DNA from: Clostridiales bacterium NK3B98
GTDB taxonomy: Bacteria > Bacillota > Clostridia > Oscillospirales > Oscillospiraceae
Length of the DNA: 64,000 nt
Direction of reading: 5' to 3'
Assembly: GCA_000421005.1 (NCBI GenBank)
Contig: ATWA01000008.1
Coordinates: 18,935 to 82,934 of the forward strand
The position numbers and the translations under genes were made by a program. Under the pieces are notes generated by a model. It saw only the letters and a program-made list of their open reading frames with translations. It made no database searches and had not been told where the DNA came from. This document shows positions 16,755 to 25,183 of the stretch, in pieces; positions within the stretch are counted from its first letter, which is position 1, and each line of letters opens with the position of its first letter.

Positions 16755-18974
16755 TTACTTTGCCTTGAGGATATACAATCTGGATTCAAAGTCCCCGCTG
16801 TCGGTGCGCCCCAGCTCGGAGAGGGGGGAAACCGGGTCGCTGGTAATCAGCCCGCAGCGCATCAGCTCGTCGCCGTAGTGGGCGGTTCCTGTGACGCTGT
16901 TCTGATAGCAGAAATCAGGATTGAGTCCTTCCAGACGAAGGCGTGAGAAATCCTTATTGGCCTGATTCAGTACCCGATACCAGCCCACAATGGCGGTTTT
17001 CTGGTCTGCGCTAACCACCATCCATGCGGTTTCGTTTCCCTCAAAGGGGCTTTTCAGCCGGTAGAAGGTGCCAAATTGCAGCAGAGAGCGGTATTCCTTC
17101 ATAAACCGAATCTGCTCTTTGACCTCCTCCAGCTCTGACGGGGTCAGCTTGTTCAAATCCAGCTCATAGCCAAAGGTGCCGAAGCAGGCAACGTTGGCTC
17201 TGGTGTGCAAGGGGGTGGAGCGCATTACCTGATGGTTGGGAGACACGGACACATGAGCGCCCATGCTGCTCACCGGGTAGCACAGGCTGGTACCGTACTG
17301 GATTTTCAGCCGCTCCACGGCGTCCGAGTCGTCACTGGTCCAGCACTGGGGCGCATAGTAAAGCATACCCGGGTCAAATCGGGCGCCTCCGCTGGCGCAG
17401 GACTCAAAGAGGACATGGGGGAACCGGCTTGTCAGCCGTTCATACAGGTTGTATACCCCCAGAATGTAGCGGTGGAATACCTCCCCCTGACGGTCAGGGG
17501 GCAGGACTGCGGAATAGCACTCTGTGATGCTTCGGTTCATGTCCCACTTCACATAGGACACCTTTGCCCCGCCTAAAATGACGGACATCTGTTGGTAGAG
17601 GTTGTCCACCACCTCCGGTCGGGAGAAGTCCAGCACCAGCTGATGACGACCTACGCAGGCGTTTCGTCCCGGTGTGCGAAGCACCCAGTCCGGGTGGGCA
17701 CGGTACAGGTCTGAGTCCTCATTCACCATCTCCGGCTCAAACCAGAGACCAAACTTCATACCCAGTCCCTCAATCCGCTGTGCCAGGCCGGAGATTCCGT
17801 TTGCCAGCCGCTGTGGATTGGCCTGCCAGTCTCCCAGTCCGGCGTGGTCATTGCACCGCTGTCCAAACCAGCCGTCGTCCAGCACGAACAGCTCCACCCC
17901 GCAGTCCCGTGCTCTAGTGGCAATTTCAATCAACCTGTCTTCGGTAAAGTCAAAGTAGGTGGCCTCCCAGTTGTTAATGAGGATGGGACGGGGACGGTCC
18001 CGCCACTCCCCTCTGGCAAGCCGGCGTCCATACAGCTGATGGAAGGTCTGGCTCATGTCATTGAGTCCCTTTTGGGAATAGACCAGCACTGCCTCCGGGG
18101 TTTGGAAGCGCTCTCCCGGTTCCAGCTTCCAGTCAAAGCCAAAGGGATTGATGCCGCAGAGCAGACGGGTGTTTTGGTGGGCGTCCACCTGTGCGGAAAT
18201 CTGGAAGTTGCCGCTGTAAATGAGAGACAGTCCCAACACCTCTCCCTGACGCTCTCCCGCATCGGGACGCAGCAATGCCACAAAGGGATTCTGCTCATGG
18301 GAGGAGCTGCCCCGCAGGCTGTCCACTGCGGTCAGCCCCGGTGTCAGAGGACGGCGGACGATGTGCCGTTCCCTGCCCCAGCATCCGGAGAGCTGAAGCC
18401 ACTCATAATCGCTGTCCGGCAAATCCAGACTGAGGCTCATAGCCCGGCGGAGGTGGACAGTTTCCTCTCCCTGATTGGCGATCATGACGCTTCTGGCAAT
18501 GGCGGCATAGTCCGCAAAAATGGTGTAGCGCAGCAGGGCGGTCACCCCGGTGAGGGCGTCTCTCAGGGTAACTTCCAGCGTCATAGCCTCCCGGTCATCC
18601 TCCACATAGGTGGCGGGCAGTCCGGGCAGGTTTGGCTTGCCAGAGGCGATGGTATGGCTCTCATAGACAAATTCACTGATGCTGCTGCCGTTTTGCTGCA
18701 TCACCTCCACCGCCGGGTGGCGGAAATCAGAGGTGCCGTAAACCGGGTATTCCTGCCGCAGATGCTCCAGCGAAAAGGCAGGGTCTTGGTCGTAGGGACA
18801 GGCAGTCATGGCTCGGGGGGTCATCTCAATCAGGTGGGAGAAGTCCTCCCGGTCATGAATGGCGGCACCGAAATAGAGCTGACCCAGATGTCCGTTCTTC
18901 AAAACTGTGAAAATGTAGCTGATTTCATCGTTGAACAGGTGGAAGGTCTTGCTGCTGTGATAACGAATGTCCAT
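16755..18974 (-). CDS. Alpha-galactosidase, GH36
   Basis: Releases terminal alpha-galactose from raffinose-type sugars. The 739-residue length is typical of tetrameric bacterial GH36 enzymes. The nucleophile Asp lies in VKWDMNRSITE (about residue 474) and the acid/base Asp in TSDDSDAVERLKIQYG (about residue 550). The substrate-site segment ELFVLDDGWFG and FGLWFEPEMVNEDS are present. There is no signal peptide, so it is cytoplasmic. I chose the ATG at 18974, behind GGGAGGAAAT; the frame extends 13 codons upstream without a ribosome site. No sugar transporter lies nearby. Confidence 0.95.
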   Translation of the reverse strand: MDIRYHSSKTFHLFNDEISYIFTVLKNGHLGQLYFGAAIHDREDFSHLIEMTPRAMTACPYDQDPAFSLEHLRQEYPVYGTSDFRHPAVEVMQQNGSSISEFVYESHTIASGKPNLPGLPATYVEDDREAMTLEVTLRDALTGVTALLRYTIFADYAAIARSVMIANQGEETVHLRRAMSLSLDLPDSDYEWLQLSGCWGRERHIVRRPLTPGLTAVDSLRGSSSHEQNPFVALLRPDAGERQGEVLGLSLIYSGNFQISAQVDAHQNTRLLCGINPFGFDWKLEPGERFQTPEAVLVYSQKGLNDMSQTFHQLYGRRLARGEWRDRPRPILINNWEATYFDFTEDRLIEIATRARDCGVELFVLDDGWFGQRCNDHAGLGDWQANPQRLANGISGLAQRIEGLGMKFGLWFEPEMVNEDSDLYRAHPDWVLRTPGRNACVGRHQLVLDFSRPEVVDNLYQQMSVILGGAKVSYVKWDMNRSITECYSAVLPPDRQGEVFHRYILGVYNLYERLTSRFPHVLFESCASGGARFDPGMLYYAPQCWTSDDSDAVERLKIQYGTSLCYPVSSMGAHVSVSPNHQVMRSTPLHTRANVACFGTFGYELDLNKLTPSELEEVKEQIRFMKEYRSLLQFGTFYRLKSPFEGNETAWMVVSADQKTAIVGWYRVLNQANKDFSRLRLEGLNPDFCYQNSVTGTAHYGDELMRCGLITSDPVSPLSELGRTDSGDFESRLYILKAK

Positions 18975-19024
18975 TTTGATTTCCTCCCGGTGTCGGCTAT
19001 GTGTCTGTAGCATATTGGAGCAAC

Positions 19025-19053
19025 AGGCCCCGATCCTCAGCGGATCGAGGCCT
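19025..19053 (-). terminator. Hairpin downstream of pilO
   Basis: An imperfect 12-position stem (19025-19036 region with 19042-19053) just after the last gene of the pilus platform block. It lacks a good T run, so termination is only likely. Confidence 0.4.
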
Positions 19054-19061
19054 GATTTGGA

Positions 19062-19742
19062 TTAAAACCCGTTATTTGTTACATTTTGGACATCGTCAGC
19101 GGCTGCTGTACCTGCAATGGCGCTGTCCATGCTGTAATTCACGTCAGAGCCAGCCTCCCTGCTGTCCGCAGGCAGACCGGAGTCCGGTGTGCCGCCCACC
19201 ATGGTTTCATAGAAGGTAGCGGTGCAGCTGACCTGACAATCGCTCAGCAGGTCATCCTCCCGGGCCATACCGCAACTGATGTCCCCGATGAGGCAGCGGT
19301 AAGGACAATACGCAAGCTCAGCCAAAATATCCTTCATCTCTTCATAGCTGGAAACGGTAAAGCTCAGGGAGAAGGCTCTGCGAATCTGATCTCCATCCCG
19401 GGTGATGTCAGAGAAGGTAATGGCGTAGCGTTCCGTGGGAGCCAAAATCTCGTTGAGCATCCGCAGCTCTTCCTTGGAGTTGTTATAGCTGGCCATCATG
19501 CCCACCGTTCTGCCGTTTTTGACGTCGTCCAGCTCGTTTTGCATATTCTCCAAGTGGGTGATCTGGGCAGTTACCACATCCAGCTCTGTCTGTAGCGACT
19601 GCTTTTCCGCCTCACAGGTGTTCAACGCAGTGCGAACCGGCTGGTCCACAAAATTATAGTAGAACAGTCCTACCAGTATAGCTACCAGAGCAACAATCAG
19701 AGCCCGTTCCTTGATGGTAAAATCACGGCTTAAAATCTTCAT
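19062..19742 (-). CDS. pilO: PilO-like pilus platform protein
   Basis: A 226-residue bitopic protein: short cytoplasmic N-terminus, one membrane helix (about residues 12-32), a coiled coil (about 40-75), then an alpha/beta outer domain. This layout, plus the position after pilM and pilN, marks PilO, which with PilN joins the cytoplasmic PilM to the pilus machine. The C-terminal 45 residues are Ser/Ala/Asp-rich and low in complexity. The start overlaps the pilN stop by 4 bases (ATGA). Confidence 0.8.
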   Translation of the reverse strand: MKILSRDFTIKERALIVALVAILVGLFYYNFVDQPVRTALNTCEAEKQSLQTELDVVTAQITHLENMQNELDDVKNGRTVGMMASYNNSKEELRMLNEILAPTERYAITFSDITRDGDQIRRAFSLSFTVSSYEEMKDILAELAYCPYRCLIGDISCGMAREDDLLSDCQVSCTATFYETMVGGTPDSGLPADSREAGSDVNYSMDSAIAGTAAADDVQNVTNNGF

Positions 19743-20536
19743 GGGTTACCCTCCCCAAAACGCTGTTCTGTCTCTCTGGCTGCCTGATCCAGTTGGTCGG
19801 CCGTCTCGGTAGCCTTATCGATTGCAGCGAACAAAGAGGACTTCTGCTTTGCTTCCTCCGCCTCTTCAACCACCACTCCGGCAGCCTCAGCGTCATCCTT
19901 ATTCTTCAGATAGACCACCATCTGGCTGGTCACTTCATTCTGCTCCTCCACAACTCTGCCTCTCTGGGTGCGGTTGGTGGTAGAGGCATTGGTGATGGTA
20001 CAGAAGTCCACCAGAGGCTCTTCGTTCATCTGCTGAATCAGCAGGTTGATCTCCTGCAAATCGCCCCGGGTGATGTCCAGCGTCAGGGTGTTGCCGCTGA
20101 GCGTCCAGTTGGTGAACCATGCCTGTGGGACAACCACTCGCTCCAGCAAGTCAATCACCGCAATCCGGTCTGTGCGGGAGAGCTCCTCCGCAGTCATGCC
20201 GGAGTAAGTAAAGTGGGCATACTCATTGGTCAGTTCGCCAAAATCGTCCAGCCGGTCATAGGCGGCGTTCACCTGACTCTGCATGGCAGAGACTTCAGCC
20301 TCCGCCTTGCTCACCTGAACCATCCGATCCAGCACAAAGAATTTACTCAGCACGGCAGCCGCAAGCACAATCAGCACCACAGCAGGAATGACAACCGAAG
20401 GCTTGAGCGGCTTCACGCCAACCGTGGCCAGATTCAGGTTTCTTTTGGTGGGGAGGTTATGGACTTTGCCTTTCTTCCCTACGGTGACTCTGCTCACTCC
20501 GTCCCCTGTTTTTTTCAAACCATCTAATAACGCCAA
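19739..20536 (-). CDS. pilN: PilN-like pilus platform protein (probable TTG start)
   Basis: A 265-residue bitopic protein with a basic cytoplasmic N-terminus containing LPTKRNLNLATVG, one membrane helix (about residues 45-67) and a PilN-type outer domain with a coiled coil. PilN binds PilM through its N-terminus. A GTG at 20545 also opens the frame but touches the GGGAGG ribosome site; the TTG at 20536 has proper spacing and is preferred. The C-terminal extension is Glu/Ala-rich and helical. Confidence 0.8.
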   Translation of the reverse strand: MALLDGLKKTGDGVSRVTVGKKGKVHNLPTKRNLNLATVGVKPLKPSVVIPAVVLIVLAAAVLSKFFVLDRMVQVSKAEAEVSAMQSQVNAAYDRLDDFGELTNEYAHFTYSGMTAEELSRTDRIAVIDLLERVVVPQAWFTNWTLSGNTLTLDITRGDLQEINLLIQQMNEEPLVDFCTITNASTTNRTQRGRVVEEQNEVTSQMVVYLKNKDDAEAAGVVVEEAEEAKQKSSLFAAIDKATETADQLDQAARETEQRFGEGNP

Positions 20537-20551
20537 TTGAATCACCTCCCA

Positions 20552-21619
20552 TTATTCCAGCGTAACGCCAACCGCCTGAAGCAGCTCATAGCTGTCCTCC
20601 ACGCGGTCACCGCCATGGGGCAGCAGCTCCGAAGCCTGATGGATCTTCATATCCAGCGTCTCGGCGATCACCCGGCGCAAAGGAGCGATGGCTGCACCGC
20701 CGCCGCAGAGCCATACGTCGTTGATCTGGCTGTCCGGGTTGCTGAACCGGTAGAAGTTCAGCGCCCGCATCAGCTCCACAGAGATGCTGTTGTATGCGTT
20801 GCGGCAGGCTTCCTTATTCTGGCAGTCGTCGTAATTGTTCAGCAGGTAGGTGTGAGCCAGATGGATGTCCACATTGTAGGTATCAGCCAGCGCCTGATCC
20901 AGCGTTGCCAGACCAACCTCCAAGCCGCGGGTTACCACATGGCGCTCGCCCCGGAACATATACATCCGGATGGCCTCGTGACCCAGATCCAGAATGCAAT
21001 ACTCCTCCGGATGGTCGCCCTTTTTCTCATATGCCCGGATCAGGGAGATGTAGCTGCTCACAGTGGGGGCAGCCTTTACCATTTTCAGCCCCGCCTTGCG
21101 CAACAACGCACGGGAGTCCTGAACTAACACAGCTGGCACTGCTACCGCCAGCAGCTCCATAGCGGCACCGGTTCCCTCATCCTCTTCCAGCGGGGATTCC
21201 GGTGCTCCCTCCCCCTCTTCCTCTTTTTCCGGCTTCTGCATGGACTCTGCGATCTCCTGAGGGGTGGAGATCATGGCATAGTCGAACATATAGTCCTTCA
21301 GCTCGTCGGTAATGTAGTCCCGAAACTCAAAGGGAAGGTTATAAGTCAACTGATCCGCCGTCATGACGGGCGTGGATACGCTGCGCACAAACACCGCCTC
21401 ATTTGCCAGGACAATGGCCGCCTCTTTGCAGCGAATGCCATGCTTTTTCATGGTCTCACGGATCAGCTCGCCCATGCTCTCCACCGAAACCACCCGGTAT
21501 TCCTTGACCAGCGCTTCGGGCACGGGCACGGTGACCGCCTTTTTCACCTGTCCTTTGTTCACAAGGACCAGCTTCAGGTTATCCGATCCAATATCTACCC
21601 CTAGTATATTCTTTGCCAT
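20552..21619 (-). CDS. pilM: Type IV pilus assembly ATPase-like protein PilM
   Basis: A 355-residue actin-like protein of the PilM/FtsA group that sits under the membrane and binds PilN. The N-terminal phosphate-1 motif reads LGVDIGSDNLKLVLV. YCILDLGHEAIRMYMF is the phosphate-2 region. VWLCGGGAAIAPLRRVI is the adenosine motif. An acidic insert of about 25 residues near residue 140 (EKEEEGEGAPESPLEEDEG) is unusual. Confidence 0.88.
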   Translation of the reverse strand: MAKNILGVDIGSDNLKLVLVNKGQVKKAVTVPVPEALVKEYRVVSVESMGELIRETMKKHGIRCKEAAIVLANEAVFVRSVSTPVMTADQLTYNLPFEFRDYITDELKDYMFDYAMISTPQEIAESMQKPEKEEEGEGAPESPLEEDEGTGAAMELLAVAVPAVLVQDSRALLRKAGLKMVKAAPTVSSYISLIRAYEKKGDHPEEYCILDLGHEAIRMYMFRGERHVVTRGLEVGLATLDQALADTYNVDIHLAHTYLLNNYDDCQNKEACRNAYNSISVELMRALNFYRFSNPDSQINDVWLCGGGAAIAPLRRVIAETLDMKIHQASELLPHGGDRVEDSYELLQAVGVTLE

Positions 21620-21645
21620 CGGTCATCCTCACTCTTTTCTTATTC

Positions 21646-22440
21646 TTAGATTCCCAGTAATCCCAGATACCATGTTACCATCCCGTCTCCCCAGAGCAGC
21701 ATAATCGCCGTTGCCGCTGCGATGGACGGTCCAAAGGGGATCATCCCCTGATTGGCTTTCCCTTTGCCCAATGCCACGAACACCAGTCCCAGCGCCGCAG
21801 CCAGCAGCACCGCAAACAGGGATGCCACCGGGCCTAAATACAATCCCACCAGCGCAAACAGCTTAATGTCGCCGCCGCCTAAGGAATCCCGTTTCAGGAT
21901 CCGATCCATGGCGAGAGAGAGCAGCAGAATGCCCCCTCCCAGTCCCACGCCGGTGATAATGTGGGCAATGATCTCTGATACTTCCATGCCCACAAAGGGG
22001 ATGGTCACAAACCATGTGACTGCCGCAAGAATCAGCGTCTCATCGGGAATGATGTAGCTCTCCAGATCCACCAGTGACAGGCAGAACAGGCAGCACAGCA
22101 AAACCCAGTTGCGCAGGCAGACCACAGTCAGGTCAAACCGCATCAGGCAGGCCACCGTCACCAGAGCAAAGAACACTTCGGTCAGTACATACCGGGGTGA
22201 AATCTTTGTACCGCAGTGGCGGCACTTTCCCCGCAGGAACAGCCAGCTGAATACCGGGACCAGATCCGGCACTTCCAGCGTATGTCCGCAGACCGGACAG
22301 CGGCTTCTTCCCTTCCACCACGGCTCTTTGTGGGCAACCCGCCACGCAGCGCAGTTGAGAAAGGAGCCAAACGCAGCCCCCAGAAAGGCGGCCACGGCAA
22401 TGCAGTAGGCCAATATGCCTCCTGAGGTGTAGATACTCAT
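21646..22440 (-). CDS. pilD: Prepilin leader peptidase/N-methyltransferase
   Basis: A membrane aspartyl protease that cuts prepilins before Phe (or a similar residue) and methylates the new N-terminus. The 264-residue protein has the zinc-binding Cys pairs CPVC and CRHC (about residues 48-77). Its two catalytic Asp motifs are LVDLESYIIPDE and GGGDIKLFA. It has about seven membrane helices. I chose the ATG at 22440, behind AAGGGGAG; a GTG at 22458 overlaps the upstream stop. It should process all prepilins in this window. Confidence 0.93.
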   Translation of the reverse strand: MSIYTSGGILAYCIAVAAFLGAAFGSFLNCAAWRVAHKEPWWKGRSRCPVCGHTLEVPDLVPVFSWLFLRGKCRHCGTKISPRYVLTEVFFALVTVACLMRFDLTVVCLRNWVLLCCLFCLSLVDLESYIIPDETLILAAVTWFVTIPFVGMEVSEIIAHIITGVGLGGGILLLSLAMDRILKRDSLGGGDIKLFALVGLYLGPVASLFAVLLAAALGLVFVALGKGKANQGMIPFGPSIAAATAIMLLWGDGMVTWYLGLLGI

Positions 22441-22454
22441 ACGCACGCTCCCCT

Positions 22455-23186
22455 TCACTGGCCATTATAGCTGTAACTGTCTCCGGTCCAGCCGTCGTTC
22501 TCCTGCCACATGGCGCAATGTTCTTCGTCCGCAAAGGAAAAGTAGCAGATATCCCCTTCCGCTGAACCGAAGTCCTCGCCGAAGTTGCTGTGACCGGCGA
22601 TGCCATAGTAGGCGACCACGCCCGCATCTTCATAACCCTTTGTGGTGGATGTCCCCCGCTTAAAGGGCACTTCTTCATCTGTGAGCAGGGCGGTCCATGT
22701 ACTGCCGTTCAGCTTAAACTCCAGCTGCTCCGGGTAATCTTCTCCATTCAGCTTACTGCGGCGAAGCCCCTCTTCCAGCTGTCGCAGCACATACTCGGAG
22801 TTGAGACGTGTGCAGCGCTTTTTGTCGCTGTCGTGCATCCCACACACCAAGTCATAGGGCAGGCCGTCCTTGTTGTTGGTTCGCACCAGATAAACCTTTC
22901 CTCCACTGGGGCACAGGTCATCCCATCCGTTCATGGCATAGGTTACAACTCTCATTGCCTCCAGCTCATTCTGATCTGTATTGCCGCTCAGATAATCTTC
23001 CGCAAGGCGGCGTCTGGCAGTGTCCAATCCTGCGGCGCACGCAGCATCTTCTCCCTTCTTCTCATAGGGGGCAAAGGTGGGAAAGATGGCAAGCACCGCC
23101 ATAACAATCACCAGAATCAGCAGTATTGCCACCAGAAGGCTGACTCCATCGTTTTCACTCAGCTTCCGGTTTATTTTTCCGGTCAT
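22455..23186 (-). CDS. Atypical pseudopilin-like protein
   Basis: A 243-residue protein opening the pilus platform operon. A short basic leader ends in ENDG, followed by a hydrophobic helix, VSLLVAILLILVIVMAVLAI, as in type III prepilin signals. However it has Val rather than Phe at +1 and lacks Glu at +5. The outer domain carries six Cys residues and is not recognisable beyond that. It may be a minor pilin or an assembly factor. A promoter lies 36 bases upstream. Confidence 0.55.
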   Translation of the reverse strand: MTGKINRKLSENDGVSLLVAILLILVIVMAVLAIFPTFAPYEKKGEDAACAAGLDTARRRLAEDYLSGNTDQNELEAMRVVTYAMNGWDDLCPSGGKVYLVRTNNKDGLPYDLVCGMHDSDKKRCTRLNSEYVLRQLEEGLRRSKLNGEDYPEQLEFKLNGSTWTALLTDEEVPFKRGTSTTKGYEDAGVVAYYGIAGHSNFGEDFGSAEGDICYFSFADEEHCAMWQENDGWTGDSYSYNGQ

Positions 23187-23200
23187 TTACGCACCTTCTT

Positions 23201-23250
23201 CCGGATATGAATCCGGATATAATTTTAACATATTGGTTCGTTGAAATCAA
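23201..23250 (-). promoter_or_regulatory. Promoter of the pilus platform operon with direct repeats
   Basis: On the minus strand TTGATT (23245-23250) and TAAAAT (23222-23227) are 17 bases apart. Just downstream, over the expected start site, the 8-mer CCGGATAT (as read on the plus strand) occurs twice, at 23201-23208 and 23213-23220, 12 bases apart. The repeat is a candidate operator. Confidence 0.7.
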
Positions 23251-23313
23251 GAGTTCTGCGTTTGTTTATTCCAGATATATGCCCATGGGATTTTTTCCCG
23301 CATTTCATAAACT

Positions 23314-23342
23314 CAGCCCCCCGCCGCAATGGCAGGAGGCTG
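23314..23342 (-). terminator. Hairpin downstream of the HD protein gene
   Basis: A GC-rich inverted repeat (outer arms 23314-23318 and 23338-23342) lies 56 bases after the HD-protein stop. There is no clear T run on either strand. The rest of the 23251-23397 gap shows nothing else. Confidence 0.35.
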
Positions 23343-23397
23343 ACGGTGGATGACAGGCATCCTTCCTGTTTTTTGCGTTGGAAGCATGTTTTCACGG

Positions 23398-24771
23398 TTA
23401 TGCCTCCGGTTTGTCCATTCGTTCAAAGATACTGCCCGGCTGTTCGCAGCGGGGGCAGATGAAGTCTTTCGTCATCTGCCCTTCGTGCACATAGCCGCAC
23501 ACCGGGCAGCGCCATGTCTCCGTATGGTACTGCTGCTGTACTTCTCTGCGCTGTCCCCTGGATGATTTTTTCTCCTTCAGGTGGGCGTGGCAGCGGTCAA
23601 TATCCTGGATGATGTCACCGTCCAACTGCCCGGCTGCCCCCATCTTCCGCAGGATTTCCATAGCGGCGCTGTGGGACATTCCCTCTTTGTAGGGGCGTTC
23701 CTCCACCAGCGCCTGATAGATGTCCAGACAGGCCATCATCCGCTCGTGTTTTCCCAGCTGCTCCGCCTTCAGGCCAAAGGGATAGCCGCTTCCGTCCAGC
23801 TTTTCGTGGTGGTAGCTGGCCCATCGGCAGATATCCTCCATACCGCCGATGTTGTGCAGCAATTCCCATGTCCCCATGGCGTGATTTTGAATCTCCCGGT
23901 ATTCCTCCCGGGTCAGCTTGCCCGGCTTTTCCAGAATATCGTTGCTGATCAGCAGCTTTCCGATGTCATGGAGGGCTCCGGCAATATACAGCTTATCCCG
24001 CAGCTCCCGGTGGTAGCCGTAGTATTCTCCCATCTGCTCCGCCTTCTCTGCAATCCCCAGAGAGTGCCGCCAGGTAAAGTGGGACTTATAGTCGGTGATG
24101 TGGGCAAAGGAGGTGGAGATGCGCCGCATCACCGGCATAGGTACGTCAATCACCACCGGAGGCACCAGCCGCTCCAGCACCTTGATCACCTGTTCTCCGG
24201 TGATGCTTTCCAGCAGGCTGTAATCCACCGAGCGCACAAACAGCCGACACATCTCGTCGGAAAACCACTTGTCCCGCTCTTCCTCCAGCCATGCCTGAAT
24301 ATCCCGGTATTTGTTTTCATCCATGGTCAGCAGGCCGAACCGGGCGTCCACCCGGTCAGCGATGTGAATCATCTGGCCGTAAATGGGGGTTTGGTCTGCC
24401 GTCATACCCAGTGCGCCGGAGCCGTCCGCCCGGTCGTGGTGGTGGAGCACTGCCCCCCGCACCTTACTGTAAAAGGGAAAATACAACAGCATTTGCTCCC
24501 CGGACAGACAGTGCTCCGCCAGATTCAGCTCTGCCAGATCATACCCTGTATAATCGTCGTTCAGGTTTTCGGACAGGGTGCAGTCGTGGAGCGCCCCTGC
24601 CATGGTCAGGGCGTAGACCGTCTCCTCGTCCATCCCCATGGCCTTGCCCATGGCGTTGACCATGACGGCCACCCGTTTTTCATGGTACTGGGATATGCTG
24701 AGAATCTCCTCCTCCACAAAGTCGGTGGAGCGGGAGATGGCGGATACAAAATTGGTGAATTCCAGTTTCAT
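23398..24771 (-). CDS. Tandem HD/HD-GYP protein with rubredoxin-like C-terminus
   Basis: A 457-residue soluble protein with three parts. The first HD domain (about residues 25-160) has GALHDCTLSEN and LHHHDRADGSG, but not the GYP motif. The second (about 225-385) is a full HD-GYP-type site with GALHDIGK, HHEKLDGSGYP and DIYQALVEERPY. HD-GYP domains commonly degrade cyclic di-GMP. The C-terminus (about 415-450) has two Cys pairs, CPVC and CPRC, in a rubredoxin-like knuckle that could bind iron or zinc. It lies between two pilus gene blocks, so a role in pilus signalling is plausible. The ribosome site GAGG can pair with CCTC next to the start. Confidence 0.82.
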   Translation of the reverse strand: MKLEFTNFVSAISRSTDFVEEEILSISQYHEKRVAVMVNAMGKAMGMDEETVYALTMAGALHDCTLSENLNDDYTGYDLAELNLAEHCLSGEQMLLYFPFYSKVRGAVLHHHDRADGSGALGMTADQTPIYGQMIHIADRVDARFGLLTMDENKYRDIQAWLEEERDKWFSDEMCRLFVRSVDYSLLESITGEQVIKVLERLVPPVVIDVPMPVMRRISTSFAHITDYKSHFTWRHSLGIAEKAEQMGEYYGYHRELRDKLYIAGALHDIGKLLISNDILEKPGKLTREEYREIQNHAMGTWELLHNIGGMEDICRWASYHHEKLDGSGYPFGLKAEQLGKHERMMACLDIYQALVEERPYKEGMSHSAAMEILRKMGAAGQLDGDIIQDIDRCHAHLKEKKSSRGQRREVQQQYHTETWRCPVCGYVHEGQMTKDFICPRCEQPGSIFERMDKPEA

Positions 24772-24795
24772 GGAGGTTTTCCTCTTTAGTCTTCA

Positions 24796-24824
24796 CCCCC
24801 TCACCGGCTATGCCAGTGAGGGGG
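24796..24824 (-). other. Strong hairpin upstream of the HD protein gene
   Basis: Nine perfect pairs (24796-24804 with 24816-24824), extendable by three more, around a 5-base loop. It ends 24 bases before the HD-protein start. There is no T run on the minus strand; it could end transcription coming from the adhesin operon only weakly. Confidence 0.45.
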
Positions 24825-24854
24825 TGGTTTGGTTGGTTGCGATGGTGCGCCGTT

Positions 24855-25098
24855 TTACGGGTTGCTCACAATCGTGGTGGGTGTCTGAGCAGGCTGAGCA
24901 GTCTTTTGGGCTTTTTCCTGCCGTTCTTTCGCTTTGGCATCAGCATCCGCCTTTGCCCTAGTTCTCACTGCTTCACTGCTGCCCGCTTCCGCCACCTTAT
25001 ACTCGTCGGAGACGCAGGTGCCCTGCTGATCCACAATCAGATAGAACCACTTATGAGTGGTTGTTCTCTGTGTCGGTGGTGTTTTCACTGTCTCTCAT
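24855..25098 (-). pseudogene. Possible remnant of an adhesin C-terminus
   Basis: A 77-codon frame (GTG at 25088) has no convincing ribosome site. It begins near HKWFYLIVDQQGTCVSDEYK, which resembles the closing strand of the SpaA-type domain in the giant adhesin just upstream (TAKWFFMVVGDD). A different frame opens at an ATG at 25098 and stops just where the similarity starts, suggesting a frameshift. The tail is Lys/Ala/Gln-rich and shares KTAQPA with the adhesin's N-terminal linker. I read this as decayed duplicate sequence; a small real protein cannot be excluded. A 13-bp inverted repeat at about 25151-25179 separates it from the adhesin stop. Confidence 0.4.
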
Positions 25099-25183
25099 AG
25101 AGGAAGCATATCTTTATTTGACGATAGGGCTTGCTTTGCTTTTGCTCCCTCCAGGGCCTTGTCAGCCCTGGAGGGTTGGGCGC

